Origin: Nocardioides soli
GTDB taxonomy: Bacteria; Actinomycetota; Actinomycetes; Propionibacteriales; Nocardioidaceae
Length of the DNA: 64,000 nt
NCBI RefSeq assembly: GCF_014191495.1
Contig: NZ_JACHWR010000002.1
Coordinates: forward strand, 992,001 to 1,056,000
Direction: 5' to 3'
Translations under genes and position numbers: made by a program
Shown: piece after piece, positions 42,196 through 50,957 of the stretch
How the letters are laid out: the number at the start of each line of letters is the position of its first letter
Numbering within the stretch: position 1 is the stretch's first letter
The notes under the pieces: model-generated
Databases searched by the model: none
Told to the model about the DNA's origin: nothing
The model's input: only the letters and a program-made list of their open reading frames with translations

Positions 42196-42403
42196 CCTCG
42201 ATCTCGGCCAGGACCACGAGGTCGTGGTAGGAGTCGGGGTCGATCCAGACCCGGCGTACGCCGTGGTCGCGGAGGGTCTGGTCGATCGCGTCGAGGAGCG
42301 CAAGCCGCAGGGCCACATCGGCCCCAGCATGCACGGTGACGATCTGCTCGGTGCTGGTGGTCATCTCGGAGGTTTCGGAGGCACGGTGGGTAAGGACGCT
42401 CAT
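42188..42403 (-). CDS. Small hypothetical protein
   Basis: 71 residues from ATG 42403, or 58 from ATG 42364. The core DVALRLALLDAIDQTLRDHG and RVWIDPDSYHDLVVLAEIEV reads like a small alpha/beta protein. It overlaps the deaminase 3' end by 8 bp in convergent orientation. No ribosome site is obvious and I recognise no family; moderate odds of being real. Confidence 0.45.
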   Translation of the reverse strand: MSVLTHRASETSEMTTSTEQIVTVHAGADVALRLALLDAIDQTLRDHGVRRVWIDPDSYHDLVVLAEIEVS

Positions 42404-42591
42404 GCGCGACCCATCGTCGTGGCCAACCCGGATCTGCAGAACAAGTCACGCGTATACCCGATCTTGGGGGATTTCCCGCGACTTCGCCACCCGTTGGCCC
42501 AATAAAGCGGGCTTGGTTGACGACCGTGACCCGCGGGAGCGCCACCCTGGCAGACTCGGCCCATGCCGCGCCGACCCCTCGAGCCCCGGTC

Positions 42592-43335
42592 ATGAGCCGC
42601 CTGACGCTGGTCACCGGCGGCACTCGCGGCATCGGCGCCGCGATCGCGCTGCGGCTGGCCGCCGACGGCCACGACCTGGTGCTCGGCTACGCGCGCGACG
42701 ACCGCGCGGCGGAGGAGGCCCGGCTCGCCGCCGAGGACGCCGGGGCCCGCTGCGCGGTGGTGCGCGCCGACCTCACCGACCCCGACGGCGTCGACCGGCT
42801 GTTCGCCGCCGCCGCGGAGCACGGTCACCTCACCGGCGTGGTCAACAACGCCGGCGCGACGCTGCACATCGGCCCCCTCGCCGAGACCCCGCCCGGGATC
42901 GTCGCGGCCACCATCGACCTCAACCTCACCGCCGCGCTGCTCGTCGCCCGGGCCGCGGCGCGGGCGCTCGGCACGTCGTACGGCGGCCCCGGCGGGGTGC
43001 TGGTCAACATCAGCTCGGGCGCGGCGACGCTGGGCGCGCCGGGGGAGTACGTCCAGTACGCCGCGGCGAAGGCCGGCGTCGACGCGCTGACCCACGGCCT
43101 CGCCCAGGAGGTGGCGGCCGACGGCGTCCGGGTCGTCGGTGTCGCGCCCGGCATCGTGCGCACCACGATCCACGCCGACGCCGGCGATCCGGGCCGGACC
43201 GACCGGGTCGGGCCACGGGTGCCACTCGGCCGGGTGGGGGAGCCGAGCGAGGTCGCGGATGCCGTCGGCTGGCTGATGAGCGACGAGGCGTCGTACGTCA
43301 CCGGCACCACGCTGCGGGTGGCCGGCGGGCGCTGA
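42592..43335 (+). CDS. Short-chain dehydrogenase/reductase
   Basis: 247 residues from ATG 42592. Classical SDR motifs: TLVTGGTRGIGAAIALRLAA (cofactor), GVVNNAGATLHIG (NNAG), VLVNISSGAATLGAPGEYVQ with YAAAKAGVDAL (Tyr-x-x-x-Lys), and VAPGIVRTTIHAD. The C-terminal ASYVTGTTLRVAGGR is typical of FabG-like and glucose-1-dehydrogenase-like members. Substrate unknown. It converges on the response regulator gene with 4 bp between stops. Confidence 0.92.
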   Translation: MSRLTLVTGGTRGIGAAIALRLAADGHDLVLGYARDDRAAEEARLAAEDAGARCAVVRADLTDPDGVDRLFAAAAEHGHLTGVVNNAGATLHIGPLAETPPGIVAATIDLNLTAALLVARAAARALGTSYGGPGGVLVNISSGAATLGAPGEYVQYAAAKAGVDALTHGLAQEVAADGVRVVGVAPGIVRTTIHADAGDPGRTDRVGPRVPLGRVGEPSEVADAVGWLMSDEASYVTGTTLRVAGGR

Positions 43336-43339
43336 CCCG

Positions 43340-44017
43340 TCACGGCTCGATCAGGCCGGCCCGGATCGCGTAGCGGGTCAGCTGGGTGCGGTCGCGCATG
43401 CCGAGCTTGGCCAGGATGTTGGCGCGGTGCCGTTCGACGGTCTTGATGCTGATCGTCAGCGCGCGGGCGATCTCCCGTGACGAGCTGCCCTCGGCGATCA
43501 GCTTGAGCACCTGGTCCTCGCGCTCGGTCAGCACCGTCTCGGGGACGCGCTCGCCGCGGCGCATCCGGTCCAGATAGTCGCGCACCAGCGCGCCCATCGC
43601 CCCGGGGTAGACGAACGCCTCGCCGCGCAGCGCGGCCCGGCACGCGCTGACGAGGTCCTCGTCGGCGACCGACTTGAGCACGTAGCCGCACGCCCCGGCC
43701 TTGAGCGACTCGAAGAAGTACTGCTCGTTGTCGTGCATCGACAGCATCAGCACCTTCGGCGGCTCTCCGCGCGCCGTACGCCGCCCGATCTCGCGCGCCG
43801 CCTGCAGGCCGGTCATCCGGGGCATCGCGATGTCGAGGATCACCAGGTCGATCTCGGTGTCGCGCACCCGGTCGACGGCCTCGGCGCCGTCGCTGGCCTC
43901 GGCGACCACGGTGAGGTCCGGCTCCTGGTCGAGGATCAGGCGGACGCCGCGCCGGACCAGCGCGTGGTCGTCCGCGAGCAGGATCCGGGCCGGCGCGGGG
44001 CTCGTGGCGGCTCTCAT
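43340..44017 (-). CDS. NarL/LuxR-type response regulator
   Basis: 225 residues. Receiver domain: ILLADDHALVRRGVRLILDQ with acidic pocket, VILDIAMPRMTGLQAAREIG (phospho-Asp), LMLSMHDNEQYFFESLKAGA and GYVLKSVADEDLV (Lys). The LuxR helix-turn-helix is LTEREDQVLKLIAEGSSSRE with KTVERHRANILAKLGMRDRT. Its start overlaps the kinase stop by 4 bp, so it is the kinase's partner. Confidence 0.94.
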   Translation of the reverse strand: MRAATSPAPARILLADDHALVRRGVRLILDQEPDLTVVAEASDGAEAVDRVRDTEIDLVILDIAMPRMTGLQAAREIGRRTARGEPPKVLMLSMHDNEQYFFESLKAGACGYVLKSVADEDLVSACRAALRGEAFVYPGAMGALVRDYLDRMRRGERVPETVLTEREDQVLKLIAEGSSSREIARALTISIKTVERHRANILAKLGMRDRTQLTRYAIRAGLIEP

Positions 44018-44949
44018 GCCGGCACCTCGAGCCGCACGGTCGTGCCGACCGGTGAGCTGGTGACCGTGAGGTCACCGGCGGCCAGACGGGCCCGTTCCCG
44101 CATGCCTCGCAGACCTGCACCGTCGCGGCGTACGTCGAAGCCGCGGCCGTCGTCGGCGACCTCCAGGACGACGCGGTCGCCGACCTTGGTCAGCGAGAGC
44201 TCGACCGCGCTCGCCCCGGCATGCCGGGCGGCGTTGGTCAGCGCCTCCTGCGCCACCCGGTAGACCACCAGCTCGGTGTCGGAGGAGAGCGGCGGCAGGC
44301 CGGGGGCCACGACCCGGCGCACGGATGCGCTGCTGTGCTCGGCGAAGTCGTGGGTGAGCGAGGCCAGGGCGCTGGCCAGGCCGAGGTCGTCGAGCACGCC
44401 CGGACGCAGCTGGCGCGCGACCCGGCGTACGTCGTCGAGCCCGTCGCGGGTGCTCTCGCGCAGCGCCGCGAGCTCGTCGGCGAGCTCGGCGGGCGCCCGC
44501 TGCTCGGCCTGCTTGAGACCGAGCAGCACCACCGTCAGCTGCTGGCCGATGTCGTCGTGGAGCTCCCGGGCGATCCGGTGCCGCTCGGCCTCCTGCGCCG
44601 CGAGCTGCTTGGCGTTGCTCATCGAGCGCTCCTCCTCGAGCCGGTCGACCATCGCGTTGAAGCCGAGCACGAGGTCGCGACCGGGTCCGGAGTCCGGCGG
44701 CTTCAGGCGCCGGCCGGGCCGCTGCGGGTCGACGCTCGCCATCTCGCGCACCACCCGGTCCAGCGGCGCCAGGCTCGACCGCAGCAGCAGCGCGTTGGTG
44801 ACCACCATCAGGAACAGGCCGAACCCGAGGACCGCCGCCTCGGAGACCACCGGATGCCGGGAGACGCTGACCGGGGCGACCACCAGCGCCAGCGTGGCCG
44901 CGGTCAGCACGGCACCGTTGATGACCAGCACCCTCCAGTACAACCGCAC
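44014..44949 (-). CDS. NarX/DesK-type sensor histidine kinase
   Basis: 311 residues from GTG 44949. Two membrane helices (WRVLVINGAVLTAATLALVV, AVLGFGLFLMVVTNALLL) and a HAMP-like linker (APLDRVVREMASVDPQRPGR) lead to a HisKA_3 dimer domain (AERHRIARELHDDIGQQLTV, phospho-His in RELHDD) and a HATPase domain (YRVAQEALTNAARHAGASAV; VADDGRGFD; GLRGMRERA). There is no large sensor domain, so the signal is probably membrane-borne or intracellular. It is divergent from the band-7/antiporter operon. Confidence 0.92.
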   Translation of the reverse strand: MRLYWRVLVINGAVLTAATLALVVAPVSVSRHPVVSEAAVLGFGLFLMVVTNALLLRSSLAPLDRVVREMASVDPQRPGRRLKPPDSGPGRDLVLGFNAMVDRLEEERSMSNAKQLAAQEAERHRIARELHDDIGQQLTVVLLGLKQAEQRAPAELADELAALRESTRDGLDDVRRVARQLRPGVLDDLGLASALASLTHDFAEHSSASVRRVVAPGLPPLSSDTELVVYRVAQEALTNAARHAGASAVELSLTKVGDRVVLEVADDGRGFDVRRDGAGLRGMRERARLAAGDLTVTSSPVGTTVRLEVPA

Positions 44950-45043
44950 ACCGTCAGCCTCGCATGTGCCGGCAACGGGAGCGCGCGTCGTGGTGGCGTC
45001 CGCCGGCCTGTGCACCGGCCGGGGCACCCGCGTCCGGCGACGA

Positions 45044-45063
45044 AATGGGTGGTAGCACCCATT
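45044..45063. promoter_or_regulatory. Palindrome AATGGGTG-GTAG-CACCCATT upstream of the band-7/antiporter operon
   Basis: Perfect 8-bp arms around GTAG, extendable to 10 bp with one bulged A. It lies 33 bp before the start at 45097 and 94 bp from the kinase start. A good candidate binding site for the adjacent LuxR-type regulator, or a leader hairpin. Confidence 0.45.
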
Positions 45064-45096
45064 CGCTGGGCGCCGTCCGCCCCGAAGACTTGAAGC

Positions 45097-45639
45097 ATGA
45101 CCACGACGACGCTCCTGCTGCTGGCCGCAGCGGTGCTCGTCGCCTGCTGGGCCGCCACCTGCACGCGGCTGGTCGCCGCGGACCGGTGGACGGTGGTGAC
45201 CCGGGGTGGCGTGGTCCACCGGGTCCACGCGTCCGGGCTCGCCTGGCGCTGGCCGTTCGTCGAGCGCTTCGAGCCCGAGCTCGACGCGCGACGTGAGGCG
45301 CCGGTCGGCGCCCGGGCGACGACCACGGACGGCGTACCGCTGCTGGTGCTGGCGGAGGCGACCGTCTCCGTGCCCCGGCCGGTGCCGGGCACGCGGTACG
45401 TCGATCCGTGGACAGGGGCCGAGCGGGCCGCGGAGGACGCGATCACCCGCTCGGTGACGGGGTGGGCGGCGGCCGAGCTCACGCAGACGGCCGCCGCCGC
45501 CCATGGCCCGATCCGAGACGCCGTGGAGTCGGCCGTCGACGACTTCGGCGTACGGCTCCACGATCTCGAGTTGGTCGAGGTCGGAATCCGCCTGGACGAG
45601 ATGTCCCAGCAGCAGCTCACGGCCCGTGGACCCGACTGA
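45097..45639 (+). CDS. SPFH/band-7-like membrane protein
   Basis: 180 residues: one N-terminal membrane helix (LLLLAAAVLVACWAATCTRL), then a short SPFH-type domain (DRWTVVTRGGVVHRVHASGL, GVPLLVLAEATVSVPRPVPG, AELTQTAAAAHGPIRDAVES, FGVRLHDLELVEVGIRLDEM). It is shorter than full stomatins and lacks the coiled-coil tail. Its stop overlaps the antiporter start by 14 bp, so it may scaffold that transporter. Confidence 0.75.
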   Translation: MTTTTLLLLAAAVLVACWAATCTRLVAADRWTVVTRGGVVHRVHASGLAWRWPFVERFEPELDARREAPVGARATTTDGVPLLVLAEATVSVPRPVPGTRYVDPWTGAERAAEDAITRSVTGWAAAELTQTAAAAHGPIRDAVESAVDDFGVRLHDLELVEVGIRLDEMSQQQLTARGPD

Positions 45640-47131
45640 TCTCAACCTCGTCGTGCTCGCGGCGGCGGCACTGCTCCTCGCTGCGGTCGCCGCCGTGCGG
45701 ATCTCGACCCGCGTCGGCCTGCCGACGCTCCTGATCTACCTCGCGATCGGCCTGGCGGTCGGAGAGTCCGGGCTCGGCCTGGACTTCGAGGACGCGCAGC
45801 TCACCCAGGTGCTGGGCACCATCGCGCTGGCGGTGATCCTCGCCGAGGGCGGCTTCACGACCGACTGGGCGACCGTCCGCCCCGTGGCACCGCTGGCCGG
45901 CGTGCTGGCGACCCTCGGGGTGGCGATCTCGGTCGCCGTGACCTCGGGCCTGGTCTACCTGCTGCTGGACGTCGACGTCCGGACGGCGATCCTGCTCGGG
46001 GCCGTCGCCTCGTCCACCGACGCCGCCGCCGTGTTCGCGGTGCTGCGGCGGATGCCCGTGCAGGGCCGGCTCCGCGCGATCGTCGAGGCCGAGTCGGGGT
46101 TCAACGACCCGCCGGTCATCATCCTCGTCACCGTCGTCACCTCCAGCGCCTGGGCCGAGGCCAACGGCATCGAGATCGCCGGCCTGGTCGGCTACCAGCT
46201 CGTCGTCGGGATGGTCGTCGGGTTCCTGGTCGCCCGCGCCGGCCAGTGGGTGCTCGTGCACAGCGCGCTCCCGGCGTCCGGGCTCTATCCGATCGCGACG
46301 TTCGCGATCGCGTTCCTCGCGTTCGCCCTGGCCGGCGTGGCGGGCGCCAGCGCCCTGATGGCGATCTACGTCGCGGGGCTCAGCCTCGGCAACGCCCGGC
46401 TGCCACACCGGGCCGCCACCGCCGGATTCGCCGAGGGGTTGGCCTGGCTCGCGCAGATCGGCCTGTTCGTGATGCTCGGCCTGCTGGTCAGCCCCGGCCG
46501 GCTCATCGACGCGCTGCCCTACGCGCTCGTCGTCGGCGCCTCGCTCACGCTGGTCGCCAGGCCGGTCTCGGTGCTGCTGTGCGCCACGCCGTTCCGGGTG
46601 CCCTGGCGCGAGCAGGCGTTCATCAGCTGGGCCGGGCTGCGGGGCGCGGTCCCGATCGTGCTCGCCACGATCCCGATGAGCGAGGGCCTGCCCGCCGCCC
46701 ACCGGATCTTCGACGTCGTCTTCCTGCTCGTCGTCGTGTTCACGCTGGTGCAGGGTCCGACCCTGCCCTGGGTCGCCAGGAGGCTGGGCGCTGCCGTCGA
46801 GCACCAGCCCCGGGCGGTCGCGATCGAGTCGGCGCCGCTGGAGGAGCTCGACGCGACCCTGCTCCAGTTCTCGATCGAGCCGGGCTCCCGGCTCGCCGGC
46901 GTCGAGATCTCCGAGCTGCGGCTGCCTCCGCCGGCCGCGGTCTCCCTGGTGCTGCGGCAGGGCGAGATCTTCGCGCCGTCCCCCTCGACCGTCCTGCGCA
47001 CCGGCGACCACGTGCTCGTCGCCGCCGCGCGGGAACACCACGCCGCCGTCGAGAGCCGGCTGCGGGCCGTCAGCGATGCCGGCCGCCTGGCCGGCTGGTA
47101 CGCCGAACCCCACCGAGGAGCTGCTTCGTGA
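45626..47131 (+). CDS. CPA1-type K+/H+ or Na+/H+ antiporter with TrkA-C domain
   Basis: 501 residues from GTG 45626. Twelve or so membrane helices, with the family's core motif ASSTDAAAVFAVLRR (charged site after TM4) and ESGFNDPPVIILV (Asn-Asp pair). A TrkA-C/RCK-C regulatory domain occupies about 405-485 (LLQFSIEPGSRLAGVEISEL, STVLRTGDHVLVAAAREHHA). Resembles KefF-less NhaP2/CvrA-type K+/H+ antiporters. Role: cytoplasmic pH and potassium balance. Confidence 0.88.
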   Translation: MDPTDLNLVVLAAAALLLAAVAAVRISTRVGLPTLLIYLAIGLAVGESGLGLDFEDAQLTQVLGTIALAVILAEGGFTTDWATVRPVAPLAGVLATLGVAISVAVTSGLVYLLLDVDVRTAILLGAVASSTDAAAVFAVLRRMPVQGRLRAIVEAESGFNDPPVIILVTVVTSSAWAEANGIEIAGLVGYQLVVGMVVGFLVARAGQWVLVHSALPASGLYPIATFAIAFLAFALAGVAGASALMAIYVAGLSLGNARLPHRAATAGFAEGLAWLAQIGLFVMLGLLVSPGRLIDALPYALVVGASLTLVARPVSVLLCATPFRVPWREQAFISWAGLRGAVPIVLATIPMSEGLPAAHRIFDVVFLLVVVFTLVQGPTLPWVARRLGAAVEHQPRAVAIESAPLEELDATLLQFSIEPGSRLAGVEISELRLPPPAAVSLVLRQGEIFAPSPSTVLRTGDHVLVAAAREHHAAVESRLRAVSDAGRLAGWYAEPHRGAAS

Positions 47132-48435
47132 CCCACCTCAGTGACCACACGGTCACCCTCGCCGCAGTGGCGATCTTCGCGATCACCTACGCGTTCATCG
47201 CCACCGAGAAGGTGCACCGGGTCGCTGCGGCGCTCGGCGGTGTCGCCGCGATGACCGTCATCGGACTGGTCGACGCCGACAGCGCGTTCTTCGATCACCA
47301 CACCGGCGTCGACTGGAACGTCATCTTCCTGCTCTTCGGCATGATGGTGATCGTCGGGATCCTCAAGCACACGGGGCTCTTCGAGTTCCTCGCACTCTGG
47401 GCCGCGAAGTCCTCGCGGGGCCGGCCCGCTCGCCTGATGACGCTGCTGATCCTGATCACCGCGGCCGTCTCGCCGGTGCTCGACAACGTCACCACCGTGC
47501 TCCTGGTCGCTCCGGTCACGCTCTCGGTCTGCGCCCGGCTCGGCCTCTCGCCGGTGCCCTACCTGATCACGCTGATCCTCGCCTCCAACATCGGTGGCAC
47601 GGCCACCCTGATCGGCGACCCGCCCAACATCATCATCGCGAGCCGCGGCGGGCTGAGCTTCAACGACTTCCTGATCCACTCGCTGCCGATCACCGTCGTA
47701 CTGGTCGCCGGGCTGATCTTCCTCAGCCGCTTCCTCTTCCGCCGCGAGCTCGACGTCGAGACCTTCAACGACATCGCCGACCTCCGCCCGACCGACGCGA
47801 TCACCGACGCACGCCGCCTCGTGCGGTGCCTGGTGGTGCTCGGCGTCGTCATGGTCGCCTTCGGACTGCACACGGTGCTCCACCTCGACCCGTCGATCGT
47901 CGCGATGCTCGGAGCCGGGGCGATGGTCGTGGTCGCCCGCGCAGAGCCGGAGGAGTTCCTCGCCGAGATCGAGTGGACGACGCTCGCGTTCTTCATGGCG
48001 CTCTTCGTGCTCGTCGGCGGGCTGGTCGAGGTCGGGGTGATCGGCGACCTCGGCCGGTGGGCGGCCGACGCGATGAGCGACCACGAGCTGCTCGCGTCGA
48101 CCGTGCTGCTCTTCGGCTCCGGGATCATCGGCGGCTTCGTCGACAACATCCCCTACACCGCGGCGATGGTGCCGATCGTCGACGAGATGGTGGCGGCGTC
48201 CCCGAGCGCCGGATCCGGCAGCCCGCTGTGGTGGGCGTTCGTGCTCGGGGCCGATCTCGGCGGCAACACCACGGCGGTCGCGGCCGGTGCGAACGTCGTC
48301 GTCCTGGGGATCGCGGCGAAGGCGGGGCACCCGATCAGCTTCTGGCGGTTCACCCGCTACGGGCTCGTCGTCACCGCGGCCTCGCTCGTCGTGGCCTGGC
48401 TCTACGTGTGGCTCCGGTACTTCGTGATCGCCTGA
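47128..48435 (+). CDS. ArsB/NhaD/SLC13-type ion transporter
   Basis: 435 residues, GTG start preceded by GAGGAG and overlapping the antiporter stop by 4 bp. Ion-transporter superfamily motifs: PVLDNVTTVLLVAPVTL, ASNIGGTATLIGDPPNIIIA, and in the second half GGFVDNIPYTAAMVPIVDEM and LGADLGGNTTAVAAGANVVV. Inverted repeats of a DN-x-x-T hairpin are typical. Known substrates of the family include arsenite, Na+/H+ and dicarboxylates; operon context favours ion homeostasis. Confidence 0.88.
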   Translation: MTHLSDHTVTLAAVAIFAITYAFIATEKVHRVAAALGGVAAMTVIGLVDADSAFFDHHTGVDWNVIFLLFGMMVIVGILKHTGLFEFLALWAAKSSRGRPARLMTLLILITAAVSPVLDNVTTVLLVAPVTLSVCARLGLSPVPYLITLILASNIGGTATLIGDPPNIIIASRGGLSFNDFLIHSLPITVVLVAGLIFLSRFLFRRELDVETFNDIADLRPTDAITDARRLVRCLVVLGVVMVAFGLHTVLHLDPSIVAMLGAGAMVVVARAEPEEFLAEIEWTTLAFFMALFVLVGGLVEVGVIGDLGRWAADAMSDHELLASTVLLFGSGIIGGFVDNIPYTAAMVPIVDEMVAASPSAGSGSPLWWAFVLGADLGGNTTAVAAGANVVVLGIAAKAGHPISFWRFTRYGLVVTAASLVVAWLYVWLRYFVIA

Positions 48436-48447
48436 GCCGCCGCCTCT

Positions 48448-48462
48448 TGGCAACTCCTGCCA
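48448..48462. promoter_or_regulatory. TGGCA-N5-TGCCA dyad upstream of carbamate kinase
   Basis: A perfect 5-bp inverted repeat 37 bp before the ATG at 48500, in the 64-bp gap after the ion transporter. It could be a regulator site for the carbamate kinase/ring-opening gene pair. I found no clear copy near 20977-21002 or 22341-22468, so common control by the PucR-type protein is unproven. Confidence 0.3.
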
Positions 48463-48499
48463 TGTGCGGGGGTGGGTGTTGGTCATTAGGTTCGGACAC

Positions 48500-49435
48500 A
48501 TGAGGGTTCTGCTCGCGCTCGGCGGAAACGCCATGACGAACGCCGACGGGCGTGCCCGCCCCGAAGACCAGATCGCCGCGGCCGGGGTGGCCATGTCGGC
48601 CGTCGCCGATCTGCTCCGCCAGGACGTCGCGGTCGTCATCACCCACGGCAACGGCCCGCAGGTGGGCAACCTGCTGGTCAAGAACGAGCTCGCGGCGGCC
48701 GTGGTGCCGCCCGTGCCACTCGACTGGTGCGGCGCCCAGACGCAGGGCACGCTCGGATTCGTGCTGATGAACGCGCTCGACGCCGAGCTCGCCCGCCGGG
48801 GCATCGACCGGCGTACGGCCGCCGTCGTCACCCGCACGCGGGTGGACGCCGCCGACCCGGGATTCGCCCGGCCGACCAAGCCGATCGGCCGGTTCCTGCC
48901 GGCCGAGGAGGCGGCGGTGCTCATCGAGCACGGCGAGACCTGGGAGGACCGCGGCGCGAAGGGCTGGCGCCGGGTCGTCGCCTCGCCCGAGCCGCTGGAG
49001 ATCGTCGACGCCCCTGCCGTCCGCGCGCTGGTCGACGCCGGCCTCGTCGTGGTCGCCAACGGCGGCGGCGGCATCCCGGTCGTGCGCCACGACGACGGCT
49101 CGCTGGGCGGGGTCGAGGCGGTCATCGACAAGGACCTCGGCGCCGCGCTGCTGGCCCGCACCGTCGACGCCGATGTGCTGGTCATCGGCACCGACATCGC
49201 CCACGCCGTGCTGCACTACGGCACCCCCGAGGCCCGCGACGTCGGCGTCGTGACCGTCGCCGAGATGCGCTCGTACGCCGCCGACGGCCACTTCGCCAGC
49301 GGCTCCATGGGTCCCAAGGTCGACGCCGCCTGCACGTTCGTCGAGCAGGGCGGCGCCCGGGCCGTGATCACCGACCTCGCACACATCTCCGAGGCGGTGA
49401 CCGGCGCTGCCGGCACCGTCGTCGTACCGAACTGA
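48500..49435 (+). CDS. arcC: Carbamate kinase
   Basis: 311 residues from ATG 48500, the start that begins MRVLLALGGNAMTN as in the family. Conserved motifs: ITHGNGPQVGNLLVKNE, DWCGAQTQGTLGFVLMNALD, VVANGGGGIPVV, AVIDKDLGAALLARTVDADV and HFASGSMGPKVDAACTFVEQ. It makes ATP, ammonia and CO2 from carbamoyl phosphate and ADP. There is no arginine deiminase or ornithine transcarbamoylase nearby, so carbamoyl phosphate must come from elsewhere; the FdrA/DUF1116/DUF2877 system at 17-21 kb is the best candidate. It leads into the ring-opening amidohydrolase 27 bp downstream. Confidence 0.93.
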   Translation: MRVLLALGGNAMTNADGRARPEDQIAAAGVAMSAVADLLRQDVAVVITHGNGPQVGNLLVKNELAAAVVPPVPLDWCGAQTQGTLGFVLMNALDAELARRGIDRRTAAVVTRTRVDAADPGFARPTKPIGRFLPAEEAAVLIEHGETWEDRGAKGWRRVVASPEPLEIVDAPAVRALVDAGLVVVANGGGGIPVVRHDDGSLGGVEAVIDKDLGAALLARTVDADVLVIGTDIAHAVLHYGTPEARDVGVVTVAEMRSYAADGHFASGSMGPKVDAACTFVEQGGARAVITDLAHISEAVTGAAGTVVVPN

Positions 49436-49462
49436 ACAGCACCACACCGGAAAGAGGAGTCC

Positions 49463-50557
49463 ATGCCCAGCGCCATCGAAGTACGCAAGGTGCCGATCCA
49501 CTCGGTTGCCGACGCCAGTGAGCTCGCCAAGCTGATCGACGACGGGGTCATGGAGGCCTCGCGGGTGATCGCGATCATCGGCAAGACCGAGGGCAACGGC
49601 GGAGTCAACGACTACACCCGGATCATCGCCGACCGTGCGTTCCGCGAGGTGCTGATCGAGAAGGGCGCTCCCGAGGAGCAGGTCAAGCAGGTCCCGATCG
49701 TCTGGTCGGGCGGCACCGACGGCGTGATCAGCCCCCACGCGACGATCTTCGCGACCGTGGACGCCGAGCCGACCGACGAGCCGCGGCTCACCGTCGGCTT
49801 CGCGATGAGCGAGCAGCTGCTGCCCGAGGAGATCGGCCGTACGTCGATGGTCTCCAAGGTCGCCGACGCGGTGAAGGTCGCGATGGAGCGCGCGGGCATC
49901 ACCGACCCGAAGGACGTGCACTACGTCCAGACCAAGACCCCGCTGCTGACCATCCACACCATCCGTGACGCCAAGTCCCGCGGCAAGACCGTGTGGACCG
50001 AGCACACCCACGAGTCGATGGACCTCTCGAACGGCGTCACCGCGCTCGGCATCGCCGTCGCCCTCGGCGAGATCGAGATGCCGACCGACGCCGACGTCAT
50101 GCACAACCGCGACCTCTACTCCGCGGTCGCGTCCTGCTCCTCCGGCGTCGAGCTCGACCAGGCGCAGGTCGTCGTGGTCGGCAACGCCCCGGGTGTCGGC
50201 GGCCGCTACCGGATCGGCCACTCGGTCATGAAGGACGCGCTCGACCAGGACGGCATCTGGGAGGCCATCAAGGACGCCGGCCTCGACCTGCCCGAGCGCC
50301 CGCACAGCTCGGACCTCGACGGCCGTCTGGTCAACGTGTTCCTCAAGTGCGAGGCCTCGCAGGACGGCACCGTCCGCGGTCGCCGCAACGCGATGCTCGA
50401 CGACTCCGACGTGCACTGGCACCGCCAGATCAAGTCCTGCGTCGGCGGCGTCACCGCGGCCGTCACCGGTGACCCGGCCGTGTTCGTGTCCGTCTCCGCG
50501 GCCCACCAGGGCCCCGAGGGTGGCGGCCCCGTGGCCGCGATCGTCGACCTGGGCTGA
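49463..50557 (+). CDS. Ring-opening amidohydrolase (barbiturase/cyanuric acid hydrolase family)
   Basis: 364 residues from ATG 49463 with AAAGAGG upstream. The three-fold pseudo-symmetric AtzD/barbiturase build is visible: domain 1 with [16 protein letters not shown] (Lys) and [13 protein letters not shown] (Ser); domain 2 with YVQTKTPLL (Lys) and [20 protein letters not shown] (Ser); domain 3 with VFLKCEAS and [19 protein letters not shown] (Ser). Family members open barbiturate to ureidomalonate or cyanurate to carboxybiuret. Which one applies cannot be told by eye. The link with a UraA-type permease and a Mo-hydroxylase favours barbiturase. Confidence 0.92.
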   Translation: MPSAIEVRKVPIHSVADASELAKLIDDGVMEASRVIAIIGKTEGNGGVNDYTRIIADRAFREVLIEKGAPEEQVKQVPIVWSGGTDGVISPHATIFATVDAEPTDEPRLTVGFAMSEQLLPEEIGRTSMVSKVADAVKVAMERAGITDPKDVHYVQTKTPLLTIHTIRDAKSRGKTVWTEHTHESMDLSNGVTALGIAVALGEIEMPTDADVMHNRDLYSAVASCSSGVELDQAQVVVVGNAPGVGGRYRIGHSVMKDALDQDGIWEAIKDAGLDLPERPHSSDLDGRLVNVFLKCEASQDGTVRGRRNAMLDDSDVHWHRQIKSCVGGVTAAVTGDPAVFVSVSAAHQGPEGGGPVAAIVDLG

Positions 50558-50566
50558 GTCCCGGCC

Positions 50567-50604
50567 TGTCCAGGGATACCCGGTTCACCGGGTATCCCTG
50601 GACA
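50567..50604. terminator. Perfect 17-bp hairpin (ATACCCGG family, copy 2)
   Basis: Arms 50567-50583 and 50588-50604 pair perfectly around TTCA, 9 bp after the ring-opening gene stop. It shares GGATACCCGG...CCGGGTATCC and the following CTCG...GCAACGCCCGAGAAG with the 28.28-kb element. Confidence 0.75.
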
Positions 50605-50636
50605 TCTCGCGGTGTGCAACGCCCGAGAAGCGCATG

Positions 50637-50676
50637 AAGTGCCCGAGAAAGTCCCGCGTGGGACCCTCGGGCACTT
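50637..50676. terminator. Second hairpin behind the ring-opening gene
   Basis: AAGTGCCCGAG (50637-50647) pairs with CTCGGGCACTT (50666-50676), with an inner GTCCC/GGGAC pair; TTGTCTTCTCC follows. Together with the previous hairpin it forms a strong stop. The rest of the 50677-50852 interval holds a GATCC microsatellite (near 50780-50810) and no gene. Confidence 0.6.
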
Positions 50677-50852
50677 TGTCTTCTCCGCACCGAGACACGC
50701 CGGCTCGGGTCCGGCGGGCGGCGGTGGGTGCTCCACCGTTCGTAGTCCGAGAGTCGGTGGATCTTGCACCGCCGTCGGATCCGATCCGATCCGATCCGAG
50801 CCGAGCCGATCGTCCGGCGGTGGATGTTCCACCGTTGAGGAGTCACATCGCT

Positions 50853-50947
50853 TGTGGGTTCACCGGCCAGCCGCCAGAACCCGCACGACACGCCGAGCAT
50901 CCCCGGCGTGTCGTGCGGGGTTCGGCGGTCAGCCGGTGAAACCCGCA
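50853..50947. repeat. Long (~43-bp arm) hairpin between convergent genes
   Basis: The segment 50853-50895 pairs with 50904-50947 across about 43 bp with a few mismatches and small bulges; the inner part GCACGACACGCCG/CGGCGTGTCGTGC is perfect. It ends 10 bp before the CoA-transferase stop, so it can end minus-strand transcription as well. Confidence 0.75.
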
Positions 50948-50957
50948 GCGGCGCGGC

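Noticed and set aside
50770..50815. GATCC-repeat run as a regulatory site
   Set aside because: Simple microsatellite-like sequence with no dyad of useful length and no gene start nearby.
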